Of a stretch of 64,000 bases of DNA, positions 10,474 through 21,299 are shown piece by piece (positions within the stretch are counted from its first letter, which is position 1; every line of letters starts with the position of its first letter). The stretch is taken from assembly GCA_014529385.2 (NCBI GenBank), contig CM043943.1:97118355-97182354 (forward strand), given 5' to 3'. A program made the position numbers and the translations under genes. Under the pieces are notes generated by a model that was not told the DNA's origin, searched no databases, and was given only the letters and a program-made list of their open reading frames with translations. The DNA comes from Adiantum capillus-veneris. Lineage: Eukaryota; Streptophyta; Polypodiopsida; Polypodiales; Pteridaceae.

Positions 10474-10485
10474 GCTCTGATACCA
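10474..10485 (-). other. Primer-binding site, initiator tRNA-Met type
   Basis: The plus strand reads GCTCTGATACCA, so the minus strand reads TGGTATCAGAGC, the plant initiator tRNA-Met complement used by many copia elements. It lies two bases inside the 5' LTR at 10488-10679. Confidence 0.92.
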
Positions 10486-10487
10486 AT

Positions 10488-10679
10488 TGAAGGGGATCGG
10501 GGAGCACCACAGACTGAGAGTGAGAGAGAGAAGGAGAAACACGACACATAGATATGGGTGGGGAGACTCCAAAAGAGTGAGCAGCCCCCTATACACTTAT
10601 GCTATGTATAAGGTATACAAGTCAGTGGGCGCCCAGACTTTGGGCGGCCGGGCAAGGCACAGACGCCTATACCCCAACA
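10488..10679 (-). repeat. 5' LTR of nested copia element
   Basis: The LTR is 192 bp, TG...CA, near-identical to 7035-7210 and followed by the target duplication AGAAT (10680-10684). Confidence 0.9.
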
Positions 10680-10680
10680 A

Positions 10681-10825
10681 GAATCCTATGGGACACCAAA
10701 ACTACTATGCTAAGTTAGCAAAAAGGTACTATGGTCCCTTCCAGATTCTTAGGCCAATCAATGAGATGGCCTATCAGCTCAAGTTTCCCAGCCTACTAAA
10801 GCCTTACAAAGGAAATCCTTACTAG
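10681..10825 (+). pseudogene. Ty3/gypsy integrase C-terminal fragment
   Basis: KLAKRYYGPFQILRPI followed by AYQLKFPSLLKPYKG is the GPY/F-type C-terminal region of Ty3/gypsy integrase (RYYGPFxVxxxIGxxAYxLxLP). It continues the element interrupted by the nested copia insertion. Confidence 0.85.
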
Positions 10826-11029
10826 TCATCCATTCTAGAACAATGTCGTAGGGTAACATAGGGATCCTCTACCTGCTAGAAAAAGGACTAATGAATATGC
10901 TTTATCTTCTCTACCCATAGTTTTCAAGCGTCCCAAGATTGATTTTTGTTACTTGTCCTCAAAAGTTCTGTCATAATAACTAATATCTAATTCTCTTAAA
11001 TGATTTTCTCATGTTAAATTGATCATTTA

Positions 11030-12330
11030 ATATGGGGAAGTGCGAGGGGAGAAAAAGCTCGAATATTGGTTAAGCTGGCAGACCGGCCACACTAGGGATC
11101 CAAAGGGGGGGACATTTGCAAAATATCAAGGTGCAACAATGGTCTTAAAAGACCCTAAGGTTCATCCCATTAAGACTTCCAAAATGCTAAGGTTCCAAAA
11201 TTCAAAGGTTGTGTCCAAAGGTCAATCACTAGGAAAATTGGATGCTTAGTGTGTGCAACAAAAAGTCTTCAAAGAGTCCTACTTATGAGGGGGCGATCCC
11301 TGGAAGTAGGGGATGAGACAGAAACACACACACACACTCACAAGCTTCCTTTACATAAGGGGAAAGAGGGACACATGTCAACTCCCTAGCCCAGATGCCC
11401 ACAAGGTGTACTCAAATCCTATTGGATGGCCATGGAGGTGGACCAATGAGAATTAGGCTAGAGTAAATCTAATTTAGTTAATTTAAAAAGTTTAATAAAA
11501 GAACCAATAAGACTTAAGCTCTCTAGAAGAATATTGGACAGTCTACCAAGGGGTCCAATGAGCATTTAGCAGCCCAATGGCTTTCCTGATTCCTATTGGC
11601 CAAGAGACAAAGAGGTGCAATGAGAGTTTAGTAGCATTAATTAATTGCCTAAAGCTTTCAAAAAAGGGGAAAAGGGGACACATGTCAAAAGGCTATCACT
11701 TATGCTCTTGAAATTCTATTGGCTAAGCTTGGAGAGGTTCAATAGGGTTGGAGCATGAGAAAATAGCAAGAGGGGTCGACCAAGAAAGAGAGGGGGCTTA
11801 TTTTCTCAAGGAATTATTGCATACACACTCACACTAGGCCATGGGTGGAGTAAGAAGACTCTTTTTCTCCTTCTCAAGCTTTAACGGAAAGCTTATCACC
11901 TACTCCAAGCTTGTGACAAGGGATGCCTACACCAACAACTCTTGGCTTTGTGATGCAAATCCAACCAAGATCCAAGCTTCAATGCATGCTCATCTCCTCT
12001 ACCATGCTAATTACTAAGCTAAGCTATGCTAATATGAGTTATTATGTGAGGAGATGTACATCTTTCTTGTAAGACTACTCCTTCTCCCTCTCAATCTACT
12101 CTCATACCTTGCTAGCTCTCACCATCTTGGAAGGTGTGTGAGGTCTTGGGTCTGAGACCGTGGGGGAATTTATGGTGTGTTTAATAAGTTTTTTTCTTAG
12201 TGCTTGAAGTTTCAATCCTTATTACACTAGCTAGTATTGAAGGAACACAAAGAATTGTATTGTAAAATGTCTCTCATCATGGGAGAAACCATAATACAAA
12301 GCCTTTTGGAGGGGGGACCAGATCCATGTA
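11030..12330 (+). repeat. Probable 3' LTR of the old Ty3/gypsy element
   Basis: A purine-rich stretch (ATGGGGAAGTGCGAGGGGAG, about 11032-11051) follows the pol end, as a polypurine tract should. The next 1.2 kb is non-coding, with repeated CAAT-like CTATTGG words and a duplicated block containing GGGACACATGTCAA (near 11369 and 11675, about 305 bp apart). It ends near a region with ACAAAG/AATACAAAG words. The other LTR is not in the window, so the borders are not proven. Confidence 0.5.
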
Positions 12331-13445
12331 AATCCGATCCTCAACTGTTGTCAATAGCTTCATTTCTCTCTCTTTTGAAGTATTGTTCATGCTATCTAAC
12401 TAGGTGTTATACTTTTTGTTGCTCTCTCCACCCAAGCACTCTTGTTATTCTCATTAGGAATCTATTCTAATGAAATGTTCACTATGTTCATGCTATTTTC
12501 CACTACACACAAGCTACTAGACCATTAAATATTACAAGTTCCAAGCACTCCATATCAATTTTGAAATATACAACATAGTCATGCATCGTCCTCGCCCATT
12601 GATGTGTACACATGTTTGCTAGGACCTCTAGGGAGCATTTTAAGATTTCTCTATACACATGCTTGTTAGCACCTCTAGGGAGCATTTGAATAAAGGTTGA
12701 TCACATAACCTAATTATTGGATGAGCTTCAACTCAACATCAACTATCTCAGCACAAAGTGAAAGCAGAGGATACGAGTGCCAAAGAGAGCATGTTCTCTT
12801 GTTCTATGAAGTTGTGAGCACATTCAAGGTAAGACATCCTTATTTTCTTGAATGGTTTCTTTCTCATGCATTCTCTCTTTTGCAAATTGATTGCCTTCGT
12901 GCATGTAAATGAATGTGTCTATATGCACACACTCTTGCCACTGTTCATGCCTGTAAACATGCGCACATGCACACACACATGAAAAATACACATTGATTCA
13001 TTCATAGTTGTGGGAAACTTTGAAATGGAAATAGAAACAAAAACAGACCAAAAAAAAAAAACTTTTAGGGAAAAGGTGATAGGAAAATGCACATTCAGCA
13101 TAGGGAACGTGGGTTGTGCTTTCTCTATGCTCGCATCCTAGGTACCTCTTCTCAAAGCCTTTTGGCTGCATTTGAGAGCTTTATTCATAGAAAGAGACCA
13201 TTTTCTATCCCCACATCTTCATCTACATCAACCTAAGAAGCACAAGAAATTGATGTTCGAAGGTTGCCCATTCACCAAAAAGTTTTTTACCTCGGCTTTG
13301 TGGTTTGACATTTTTATCTGACTAACTTTCAACTTCTTTCTCTTATATGAGTGTGCTTTGTGTAGCTTCTCTAATGGTAGTATTCCACCTAAAGAGGGTT
13401 TCTCTGCAGTGCCATCAACAACTGGAGACACTTAGATTTTCAGCT
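12331..13445. other. No gene recognised
   Basis: AT-rich DNA with one short direct repeat (ACCTCTAGGGAGCATTT near 12624 and 12673). No coding segment, RNA gene or element end could be supported. Confidence 0.6.
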
Positions 13446-13449
13446 ACAT

Positions 13450-13965
13450 GGCATTGTTCTATAAGATCCATGTTATAAATGATGATAATGATGAAGATCT
13501 TTTTCTTGTGAGACTAAATGGCTGTGAGGAGGAGTCCACTTTTGTGGAGGTTCATGAGCAAATTGAGTGAGATGATCTTGTGGATGGATGCTTTCACTTT
13601 ATTGAGCACTATATTACAAAGAAACGACAAGAAGAGCGATGGACACTCAGCAACAATAAGGTTCAAGTTAGCACCAAAAGGAGTTTTGACATTACTTCAA
13701 TGGTCATCCCCAAGGACGAATCTAGTGTAATGAATGTGGCTATTTGTATGGGAAAGCTTCACTTGAAGGAAAGCATGATGCTTACAATTGTCTTTCTAAT
13801 TTCATGAGGACCCATATCTTAGAGAGCAATAGACATGAGAAAAACTATTTAGCACTTTGTGGAACTAGAAAAGAAGCCACACAAGGTGTACTGGTCAGCT
13901 GAGCAACAACAAGGAAATAAAGAACAAATTGAGGCTGCAATAAAGAAGTTGAACTCTTTGATGGG
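13450..13965 (+). pseudogene. Unrecognised gene fragment, several frames
   Basis: Consecutive coding-like stretches run from MALFYKIHVINDDNDEDLF through GCFHFIEHYITKKRQEERW and TKRSFDITSMVIPKDESS to KHDAYNCLSNFMRTHILESN and HKVYWSAEQQQGNKEQIEAA, using more than one frame and crossing stops. The family is not recognised. It ends at the Tat-type insertion at 14016, and a transposase-like relic starts beyond the other side of that insertion, so the two could be parts of one interrupted gene; that is inference. Confidence 0.4.
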
Positions 13966-14015
13966 GACTAGTTCGTTGATTGATTGCTTGCCTTAGATTT
14001 ATGTATTGCAGCTGC

Positions 14016-14274
14016 TGAGGCGGTCCGGGGCGGGCGACAAGAAGAGCAACCTCTAGACACCCTTCAAGGCTCCCGTGCTGCTCAATGGGGCTGGGGCACA
14101 ACACAACACAAACCAAAACAACAAACCCACAGCCAAATCCCAACTACACAAGGGGCACCACCTAGTTTAAGAGCGAACTAGGACGCAAAAGAGGAGAATT
14201 ATTAGAGCAACCGACAAACAAGCAAGGAATTTACACTAACCCTAACACCAATGGAACACTCTCACACACTAAAA

Positions 14275-14343
<69 letters not shown>

Positions 14344-16712
14344 TAGTGCTCGGGCTGCTTTGAAATGTATCGGCAATGATCAAGCAAACACAACTATATA
14401 TTTAAGAAAGAGAGAGACAGGGAGAGGGGGTGCTTGTTGCATTAATACCTTCTTACAAATCTGTCATGACAAATCAAAGTGAGATTAGTATTTGTTCAAC
14501 ATAGCTTGCGTAAATTTCACCACTACACATCACAAGAAAAGCCACCCCAATCACTGTCTTAAGGCCAGGGGAGTCCTCTCCACCCTGTCGCCCTCTTACA
14601 GTATGTGGGATTTATGGCTAGATTGATGACAACACCAGAGACAAGCTATCAAGAACTTAACAAAAAACACCAAGACACTTACGCATCATTGTTGTCCATT
14701 ACTTCACGTTGGAAGGGAGACAAAGTATCCAAGCTTAGTCCAAATCCACCCTCCTTGATTCAGCAATTGTTGGGCTTACACTAGTAGGAGAAATGATAGA
14801 TTTCCTACTCTCAATTGAATGATCACTCTCTCTCTTACAATGGCATAGAGTTACCTTGCTAATCCCCTATTACAACACATGCACATGCATAAGACAATGA
14901 GCTTCCACTCAAGAGCTCCTTCTAGAGAGGTTGAGCTTTGCTTCTCAAGCTATAGCATAGTGCTCTTGCTTATGGCTCCCCCCTTTTGTGCTAGCTACAC
15001 CCTCCTTTTATAGCAATTTTGAAGGCTAGGGTTACTCCTCTAACCATGGTTGGGTTAGATTTTCAGCAATTTATCTAATTTCTTTTGCTTGGAATTATCA
15101 AGAAGTTGGTGGGGAAAGAGAGAGGAGAGAAATGGAGGTGATAGGACTTTTCATAGTGGGTTAGTGTTAGTAGATTTAGTATTAATTTACAAATGGAATT
15201 GGATATTTACAATGGGAGTATCCATGTAGGATACAAATAAGGAAGAAAAACTCTTAAGAGGTAAGAAAAGGTGGATTTCTTACAAGGTTGATGCTCCAAG
15301 TGTCTTGAGTAGGGCCGATTTTGACGCTTGTTGACGGTCCACTAGCTTTGACGGTACATTTTTTCTCCACTCTTGACCTTCCTTGAGAGACAAGGTAATT
15401 GAAGCTGAGTAATCAACCACCATGATGATGTCTTTTAAGAGAAGAGGCTGAATTTTGTGGTTGTTTTGATAGAAATGGCTAATTTGGAGGAGGAAAAATG
15501 AGACTAGGTGGTCCATTTTAGAATGGAATTGTGTGTGGGAGGTATGAGTTCACCATGGTTTCTCTTATTCTTGAAGGTTGAGGAGAAGGTGAGTAGTGTG
15601 CAGAGAGGAGTGGTGAGAGAGATGGGGATGATGAGTGGAGAAGTGTGTGTGAAAGAGGAAAATGATAAGGTGGAAGAGAGAGTGTGGCTGCATAGCATGG
15701 GAAAATTGAGGTCCACTAAAAAAATCATAGCTCACAGCTCGTAGCTCAAAAAAATATGAAAAAATTTGAGGCAAAAGTTCAGCCCACGAGCTACAACTTT
15801 TGTTTGTATCACCTTTTCAAATTCGGAGAGCAAGTGAACTTTAAAAATTCAGCAAAACCGACCGTTTTTTTCCACTGCAAAGGTCCTTGTGGGGTCCTTC
15901 TTTGGATGATTCTTTTGAATACCTCCATGAGTGAGCCCTCCATAGTGCATGTATGCATGCCACCTACCCTTGAACTTATTTGGTAGGTCTATAATTGAAG
16001 ATATTGTTGAGATTAGGATATAAGTGAATAGTACAACTAAGAAAATCAAATATTGAGGGGTCTAAAAAATATGTACATGTCAAATATAAATAATATAAGT
16101 GGAAAAAATATAAAGGGGTCAAAAGAAATCTCTCTCATTATGAGGCTACCATAAAAAGATAAATATTTTTGGTGTTCTAATTTTTTAGAAAAAAACAAAA
16201 TAGATGTAGGAAGGGAAAAATCAAAATAGTGAAAAAATATACACATAAATAAAACTAGTTTTTTTGGATTTTGTTGGGGTGGAGTTACACCAAATATAAG
16301 AGAAGCTTATATGAAAATATTTCTATATGGAATAAAGAGTATGAAAAATGGTAAGAAAAAATTGTGGTAATGGTGAGGCAATGTACAGAGCATAAATAAC
16401 ACACACCTAGGTAGAAATATTTAAATAAATACCAAAATAATTATGAAAAAAATCTTTTATTTAGGCCCTATATATAAAGAAATATTTACATACGCATGGG
16501 CCATAATATACTTTTTTTATTTTATTTTTTTTGGCTCAACTAGCCCAATGACTAGCTAATTGAGGGTTTTTTAAGAAGATATGGGAAAAGTCCCGTGACT
16601 CACGCACGCCTATGTACAGTGAAATGGTAGGGATAGCCACAGTGTTTGGGTGATTTTGGTAGGGTGAGGTAACTCACTGTGGTAATTACAAAGAGCCGAA
16701 AAACGGCTATCA
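14016..16712 (-). repeat. 3' LTR of the Tat-type element (long form)
   Basis: This is the 2697 bp copy, with TG at 14016 and CA at 16712. It contains a (GA)n tract (about 14278-14341) and a segment of roughly 650 bp (about 15946-16605) absent from the other LTR. Small ORFs inside it are duplicated in the other LTR and are not considered genes. Confidence 0.92.
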
Positions 16713-16740
16713 TTAGCCCTCCCCTTGGATGATGGTATAT

Positions 16741-19700
16741 TCATGTACCATCATAGAGCATCTTTTCCAAAGAGAGTGCTTCAGAGTCCTTGACAAGATC
16801 TTCATTGTTTGGCCTCTTGGAATTTTGGCTAGAGTTACACTCATGCTTCATGTAACAATACTTACATGAGACAGTGGCCTTTTGACAGATCTTTGGTAGA
16901 TCCTTTGGTAGAAGGCGACTCAAATAGGGCTTCAAGCGATACCCGTTTACTTTCCTGGAGTGCTCTTTACCATTCAAGTCCATAAGCTGATAGTAACTTG
17001 AATTGAAAGCCTTCTTGACTATGAATGGCCCTTGCCATCTAGTTTCAAACTTGGCATCAAAACGATTATCGAGTCGATTGTCATACGTTAGCACCAGATC
17101 TCCTTCATTGATGCCTTTGTCCTTTAGTTTCTTGTCAAGCTTCTCCTTCGCCTGTGTAGCTTTCTTCTTGTAGCACTCGTATGCTGCTTCTCTTTTCCAC
17201 TCAAGCTCAGCTAAGGTAAGAAGTCGATCCATCCATGCTTCTTGATCATCTTGTGCTGCTTTGTCATGAAGTCGCATTGTTGGAATGTTGAGCTCAATTG
17301 GTTGTAAAGCCTCTTGACCATAGACCAAGTGAAATGGTGTGAACTCCGTGGCTTCCCTATATGTGGTTCGATACGCCCACAAGGCACCATCCAAGAAGTC
17401 ATCCCACAACTTTATCTTGTTTTTCACCATCTTTCTAATGATGCCTGCAATGACACCATTAGCTTTTTCCACCAATCCATTTGACTGTGGGTAGTATGGT
17501 GTGCTATGACTATGTAGAATGTGAAGTTCTTCACAAACTTCTGTGAGAAAGCCCTTCCTAAACCCTGGACCATTATCAGAAACAATCTCCAAAGGTGTGC
17601 CAAATCTGCAACAAATGTGATTGTACACAAACTTGCTAACTGTCCTCTCATTCACTCTTGCCACACTTTGAGCTTCCACCCACCTAGTCATATAGTCTAC
17701 AGCCACTAGAATGTAGAGTTTACCATTTTTTGTCCTAGGCAGAGGACCCATAGCATCAATGCCCCACTTTTCAAAGGGTCCATTTGCAAGCACTATTTGC
17801 CTCGGGCCATGCACCAATCTTCTATTTCCATTTATCTGACAATTGTGACAGCTTTTACACCAATGTTGAGCATCCACATGCAAGCTTGGCCAAACATACC
17901 CCGCAAGCAAAATCTTCTTCACAGTTGATTCTTGGGCAAAATGACCACCACATGCCTCTTCATGCAAACCTTTTAGAATGGCTGGAATTTCCTCGATAGT
18001 TGGTACTCTTCTGCACACTTGATCCTTCCCTCTTTGATAGAGGGAGCCTTCTAGGAAGAGATATGCGCTTGCCTTCTTCATGAGTCTCCTCTTCTGAGCT
18101 TTTGTGAAGTCTGGTGGAAACTCACCCTCCAAAATGTAGCCAATGATGGGAGCCAATGACTCCAATCCCTGGTACCTTGGTTGCTTCACAGCAGCCGCCA
18201 CCATGATGACCTGCACTTCTTTCTTTACACATGCAATGGCTTGTTGTGCAAGTAAATCAGCATCTTCATTTTGTTTCCTAGGAATATGATATAATTGCAC
18301 CTCCTCAAATTGATTAAATAGCCTACGGATGGTATGAACTTTGGCCCTTAGTCTTTCATTTTTGCATGCCCAAATGCCTAAAATCTGCTTCACAATGAGA
18401 AGTGCATCCCCTTTTACCATGAGACGTTGTATACCATGGCCAATGCATATTTTTAAACCATGAAGTAGTGTGTCATATTCTGCTTCATTGTTGCTAGCTG
18501 AACTTGGTAGATTGAACTTCTCTTTCATGACCACCTCTCCACTTGGGTTGAGCAACACTAGCCCTCCCCCTGCTTTTCCTGTGGCTCGACGAAAAGCTCC
18601 ATCAAAGAACAACGTAAAAGCATTAGGAATACTTTTTGGTGGTGGTAATGGTAGGGTCTTTACTTCAGGCACCTTAATCTCCTTTTCATGCACCCTATAA
18701 GTGAGAATCCCTGCCAATTGTGCACGCACACTATCTTCTACCTTGAAAGAGTATTGAAACTCTTGCAACTCCATAATCCACTTTGAGATCCTAGTACTAA
18801 GATTCATTTGAGATGACACCCAAGGGAACAAATTCTCTGCAGTGAGAATTACAAAAGGTTTTGGTAGCAGGTAGGATCTAAACTTTCTCACCGCAAACAT
18901 GAGAGAAATCATCATGAGTTCCGCTTCTGTGTAGTCTCTCTCCAAAGCATTCATGACCCTACTAGCAAAGTAGATGGGTCGCATCCTTGTACTGTGGGGA
19001 TCTTGTTGTAGCAACACAGCACCAATTGTTTCCCTTCCAACACTAGAGCTAACAAAGAATGTGTACTCCCAACAAGGAGGCATGAGTGTTGGTAGCTCTG
19101 ACAAAATGACTTTAATGTTACAAAAATACTCTTCAATCTCATTAGACCATGCAAATTCTACTTGTTGTGTTAACTTTTGCAAAGGATGAAGCAACTCCGA
19201 GGCTAAGTGAATGAAGCGTGACATATACTTCACCTTCTGAATGAAAGAGATGACCTCCTTAAGACTCTTCGGTGATGGGAGCTCAATAAGAGCCTTTGCC
19301 TTTGAAGGATCCACCTCAATGCCTTTATAGGAAACCTTGTGACCGAGCAAGATCACTTCATCCTCACCTATGTGGCACTTGTCGGGGTTGAGTTGACCTC
19401 CCATGTCGTAGAGCTTCTTTAAACCTTCTTCTATCCTTTGTAGATGCAATGATTTTGAGCTATAAATGCAAAAATCATCAATAAAAACCCTAATGGACTT
19501 TCCAAAGAATGCTTGAAACACCATGTTCATGAAGCGTTGGAAAGTTGCAGGAGCATTTGTCAGGCCAAATGGCATGACTCTAAAAGCATAACAACCCCAA
19601 GGAGTGATAAAGGTTGTTTTCAATTGATCCTCCAATGCGATACCTATTTGAAAGTAACCCGAGTAGCCATCACACACAGTGTACTTCTCATGACCAGCTA

Positions 19701-21291
19701 CTTCATTTAGTATCTCATCCTGAAATGGGAGGGGAAAGTGATCTCTTTTTGTTGCCTCATTGAGGGGACGGTAATCCACACACACCCTCCACTTGCCATT
19801 TTTCTTAGGAGTGACAACAACAGGAGAGACCCACTCTGAATTCTCCACTGGATAAATGAAACCTGCTGCTAGAAGCTTTCTTACCTCCTTGAGTAGAGCC
19901 TGCTCCTTAATGACTCCTAGCCTTCGTAGCTTTTGAGCCTTAGGTGTGGCCTCTGGCTTCAACTCAATCTTGTGTTGAACAACATCTACTCCACGCACAT
20001 CGGTGTAGTCTTTAGCAAAAAGCCTCGGAAATTTCCTTAGCACACATTTGAACTCCTCTCTTTCATCCTTTGTAAGTGTTGTAGACAACATACCTTCTAA
20101 CATTCCTTCATCTTCCACCTTTTGGTTCTCTTGGGAACCTACCTCTTCCAAACCTTGACAAGAGGTCTCTTGGTTTCTTGGCTTAAACCTTACCCCCATG
20201 ACTTCGATGGAAGACTCCTCTTCAGTAATGCTGCTGCTACTTCCTTCTTCTGAAGTGCTATCGGTCCAACCTTCTTCCGTCTCACTTTGAGATGATTCTT
20301 CATGGAGCTCCTCTTGGCGTTGCTCCTTCATGTCAAAGACAACCTTCTTATGATTGTCATTCCTGCAAATTAATTTCCCACTCTCCCAATCCTGCAAAGC
20401 TCGCATTTTCATTAGCCATGGTCTTCCTAGGATAAATGGATAACCACTTCCCTTGGTCGACATAACATAAAAATCCACTGCCTTCTTAATGCCAAAGGCC
20501 TCCACAAAAACATTTTTACAAATGCCTACGCACCTAGCCTTGCTATTGTTTGCCATTTTCACTTTGATTTCAGGTGTCTCATGGATGTGCATGCCTAGTC
20601 TTTGCATGAGCCCTTCTGTCATGATGCAAATTTGTGCACCCCCATCCACTAGACCTTTCCTAACCAATCTTCCTTTTATGTAACAATCTAGCACAGGTGT
20701 AATATCCTCGTTCATTTCATCATGTGCAATTTTTACAACAGGAAAACTCTCTTTTACCTTTCTCCTAGTGCTAACTGCCTTTGTTAAATCCCTCCTAACT
20801 TGCCGGCATAATGCAAGAAACTGAGGCCATGAGATATCAGGACCCTTACCTCGCATGTCTTCCAACAGGTTGTATGGAGCCATACCATGTCCAAGAGGGA
20901 AGTCTTGGAGATTGATACGACGTCGAGTCCTCTTAGCTTCCTTAGTCTCCTTTGCCTTCTTGCCTTGTCCATGGTCACTCTGTGATGGGACACCCTCTTT
21001 CTCTTTACCTTTTCCTCGGCCACGCTTAATGCCATTGGCTTCCATGTCAACCTCATTTGAATTTGTCACCTCTACCACATGAAAATTTGGATCTGGCAAA
21101 GGTGGAACTCCTTCTACCCCTTGTGGAGGTGGTCTTGGTCCATTTGGCCTTTGTAGAAGCCTTGGTTGTTGACCAGCTCCTTCTCCTGCATTCATCACTG
21201 GGTAATTCAAGTGAGGTCTCCCTGGCTCTCCACGGGGCCAAGGACAATTATACATCCCATGTCCAGACTCTCCGCAATTCCAACATTGCAA
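16741..21291 (-). CDS. Tat-type Ty3/gypsy pol polyprotein
   Basis: This is a 1516-codon open frame. Domains: gag zinc knuckle CWNCGESGHGMYNC (3-16); retropepsin-like protease with VDGGAQICIM (215-224) and ILGRPWL (287-293); acidic linker (330-400); reverse transcriptase (about 465-655, FIDDF 603-607); RNase H1 (740-860); second, archaeal-type RNase H starting FTLFFDGAF (892-900) with NNEAEY (934-939) and GDALL (961-965); integrase HHCC zinc domain (1110-1151); catalytic core with D1179, D1239 and E1275, i.e. D-D-35-E spacing; and a GPF chromatin-side C-terminus (about 1419-1455). The frame begins at a non-ATG codon because it is the downstream part of a gag-pol unit whose gag lies in another frame. 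It is one of very few long open frames in the window. Confidence 0.95.
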   Translation of the reverse strand: MQCWNCGESGHGMYNCPWPRGEPGRPHLNYPVMNAGEGAGQQPRLLQRPNGPRPPPQGVEGVPPLPDPNFHVVEVTNSNEVDMEANGIKRGRGKGKEKEGVPSQSDHGQGKKAKETKEAKRTRRRINLQDFPLGHGMAPYNLLEDMRGKGPDISWPQFLALCRQVRRDLTKAVSTRRKVKESFPVVKIAHDEMNEDITPVLDCYIKGRLVRKGLVDGGAQICIMTEGLMQRLGMHIHETPEIKVKMANNSKARCVGICKNVFVEAFGIKKAVDFYVMSTKGSGYPFILGRPWLMKMRALQDWESGKLICRNDNHKKVVFDMKEQRQEELHEESSQSETEEGWTDSTSEEGSSSSITEEESSIEVMGVRFKPRNQETSCQGLEEVGSQENQKVEDEGMLEGMLSTTLTKDEREEFKCVLRKFPRLFAKDYTDVRGVDVVQHKIELKPEATPKAQKLRRLGVIKEQALLKEVRKLLAAGFIYPVENSEWVSPVVVTPKKNGKWRVCVDYRPLNEATKRDHFPLPFQDEILNEVAGHEKYTVCDGYSGYFQIGIALEDQLKTTFITPWGCYAFRVMPFGLTNAPATFQRFMNMVFQAFFGKSIRVFIDDFCIYSSKSLHLQRIEEGLKKLYDMGGQLNPDKCHIGEDEVILLGHKVSYKGIEVDPSKAKALIELPSPKSLKEVISFIQKVKYMSRFIHLASELLHPLQKLTQQVEFAWSNEIEEYFCNIKVILSELPTLMPPCWEYTFFVSSSVGRETIGAVLLQQDPHSTRMRPIYFASRVMNALERDYTEAELMMISLMFAVRKFRSYLLPKPFVILTAENLFPWVSSQMNLSTRISKWIMELQEFQYSFKVEDSVRAQLAGILTYRVHEKEIKVPEVKTLPLPPPKSIPNAFTLFFDGAFRRATGKAGGGLVLLNPSGEVVMKEKFNLPSSASNNEAEYDTLLHGLKICIGHGIQRLMVKGDALLIVKQILGIWACKNERLRAKVHTIRRLFNQFEEVQLYHIPRKQNEDADLLAQQAIACVKKEVQVIMVAAAVKQPRYQGLESLAPIIGYILEGEFPPDFTKAQKRRLMKKASAYLFLEGSLYQRGKDQVCRRVPTIEEIPAILKGLHEEACGGHFAQESTVKKILLAGYVWPSLHVDAQHWCKSCHNCQINGNRRLVHGPRQIVLANGPFEKWGIDAMGPLPRTKNGKLYILVAVDYMTRWVEAQSVARVNERTVSKFVYNHICCRFGTPLEIVSDNGPGFRKGFLTEVCEELHILHSHSTPYYPQSNGLVEKANGVIAGIIRKMVKNKIKLWDDFLDGALWAYRTTYREATEFTPFHLVYGQEALQPIELNIPTMRLHDKAAQDDQEAWMDRLLTLAELEWKREAAYECYKKKATQAKEKLDKKLKDKGINEGDLVLTYDNRLDNRFDAKFETRWQGPFIVKKAFNSSYYQLMDLNGKEHSRKVNGYRLKPYLSRLLPKDLPKICQKATVSCKYCYMKHECNSSQNSKRPNNEDLVKDSEALSLEKMLYDGT

Positions 21292-21299
21292 GACTCTCC

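Larger units (their letters stand above)
7035..10679 (-). mobile_element. Nested Ty1/copia element, non-autonomous, minus strand
   Basis: Its ends are TG...CA LTRs (7035-7210 and 10488-10679) flanked by a perfect 5 bp target duplication AGAAT (7030-7034 and 10680-10684). Read on the minus strand it has a PBS for initiator tRNA-Met, a long leader, a UBN2-type gag (8718-9134), a zinc knuckle and protease start (8272-8817), a short RNase H piece (7290-7895) and a polypurine tract AAGTGGGAGGT next to the 3' LTR. Integrase and most of RT are not recognised, so the copy depended on others for transposition. The LTRs are similar (a few base differences and one length difference), so it is clearly younger than the gypsy element it sits in. 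Confidence 0.88.
5750..12330 (+). mobile_element. Old Ty3/gypsy element, split by a nested copia element
   Basis: On the plus strand the fossil shows the end of the RT fingers/palm (about 5755-5830), connection and RNase H (6015-6600), the integrase zinc-binding end (about 6790-6865), and, after the nested copia element, the integrase C-terminal region (10681-10825). A probable 3' LTR follows (about 11030-12330). gag, protease and most of the integrase core are not seen. It carries many breaks and is the older partner of the nest. The left end is not defined. Confidence 0.7.

Noticed and set aside
13984-16049. Several ORFs of 65-80 residues, all duplicated at 23637-25637
   Set aside because: They lie inside the two LTRs of the Tat-type element and are repeated because the LTRs are; no domain is recognised.
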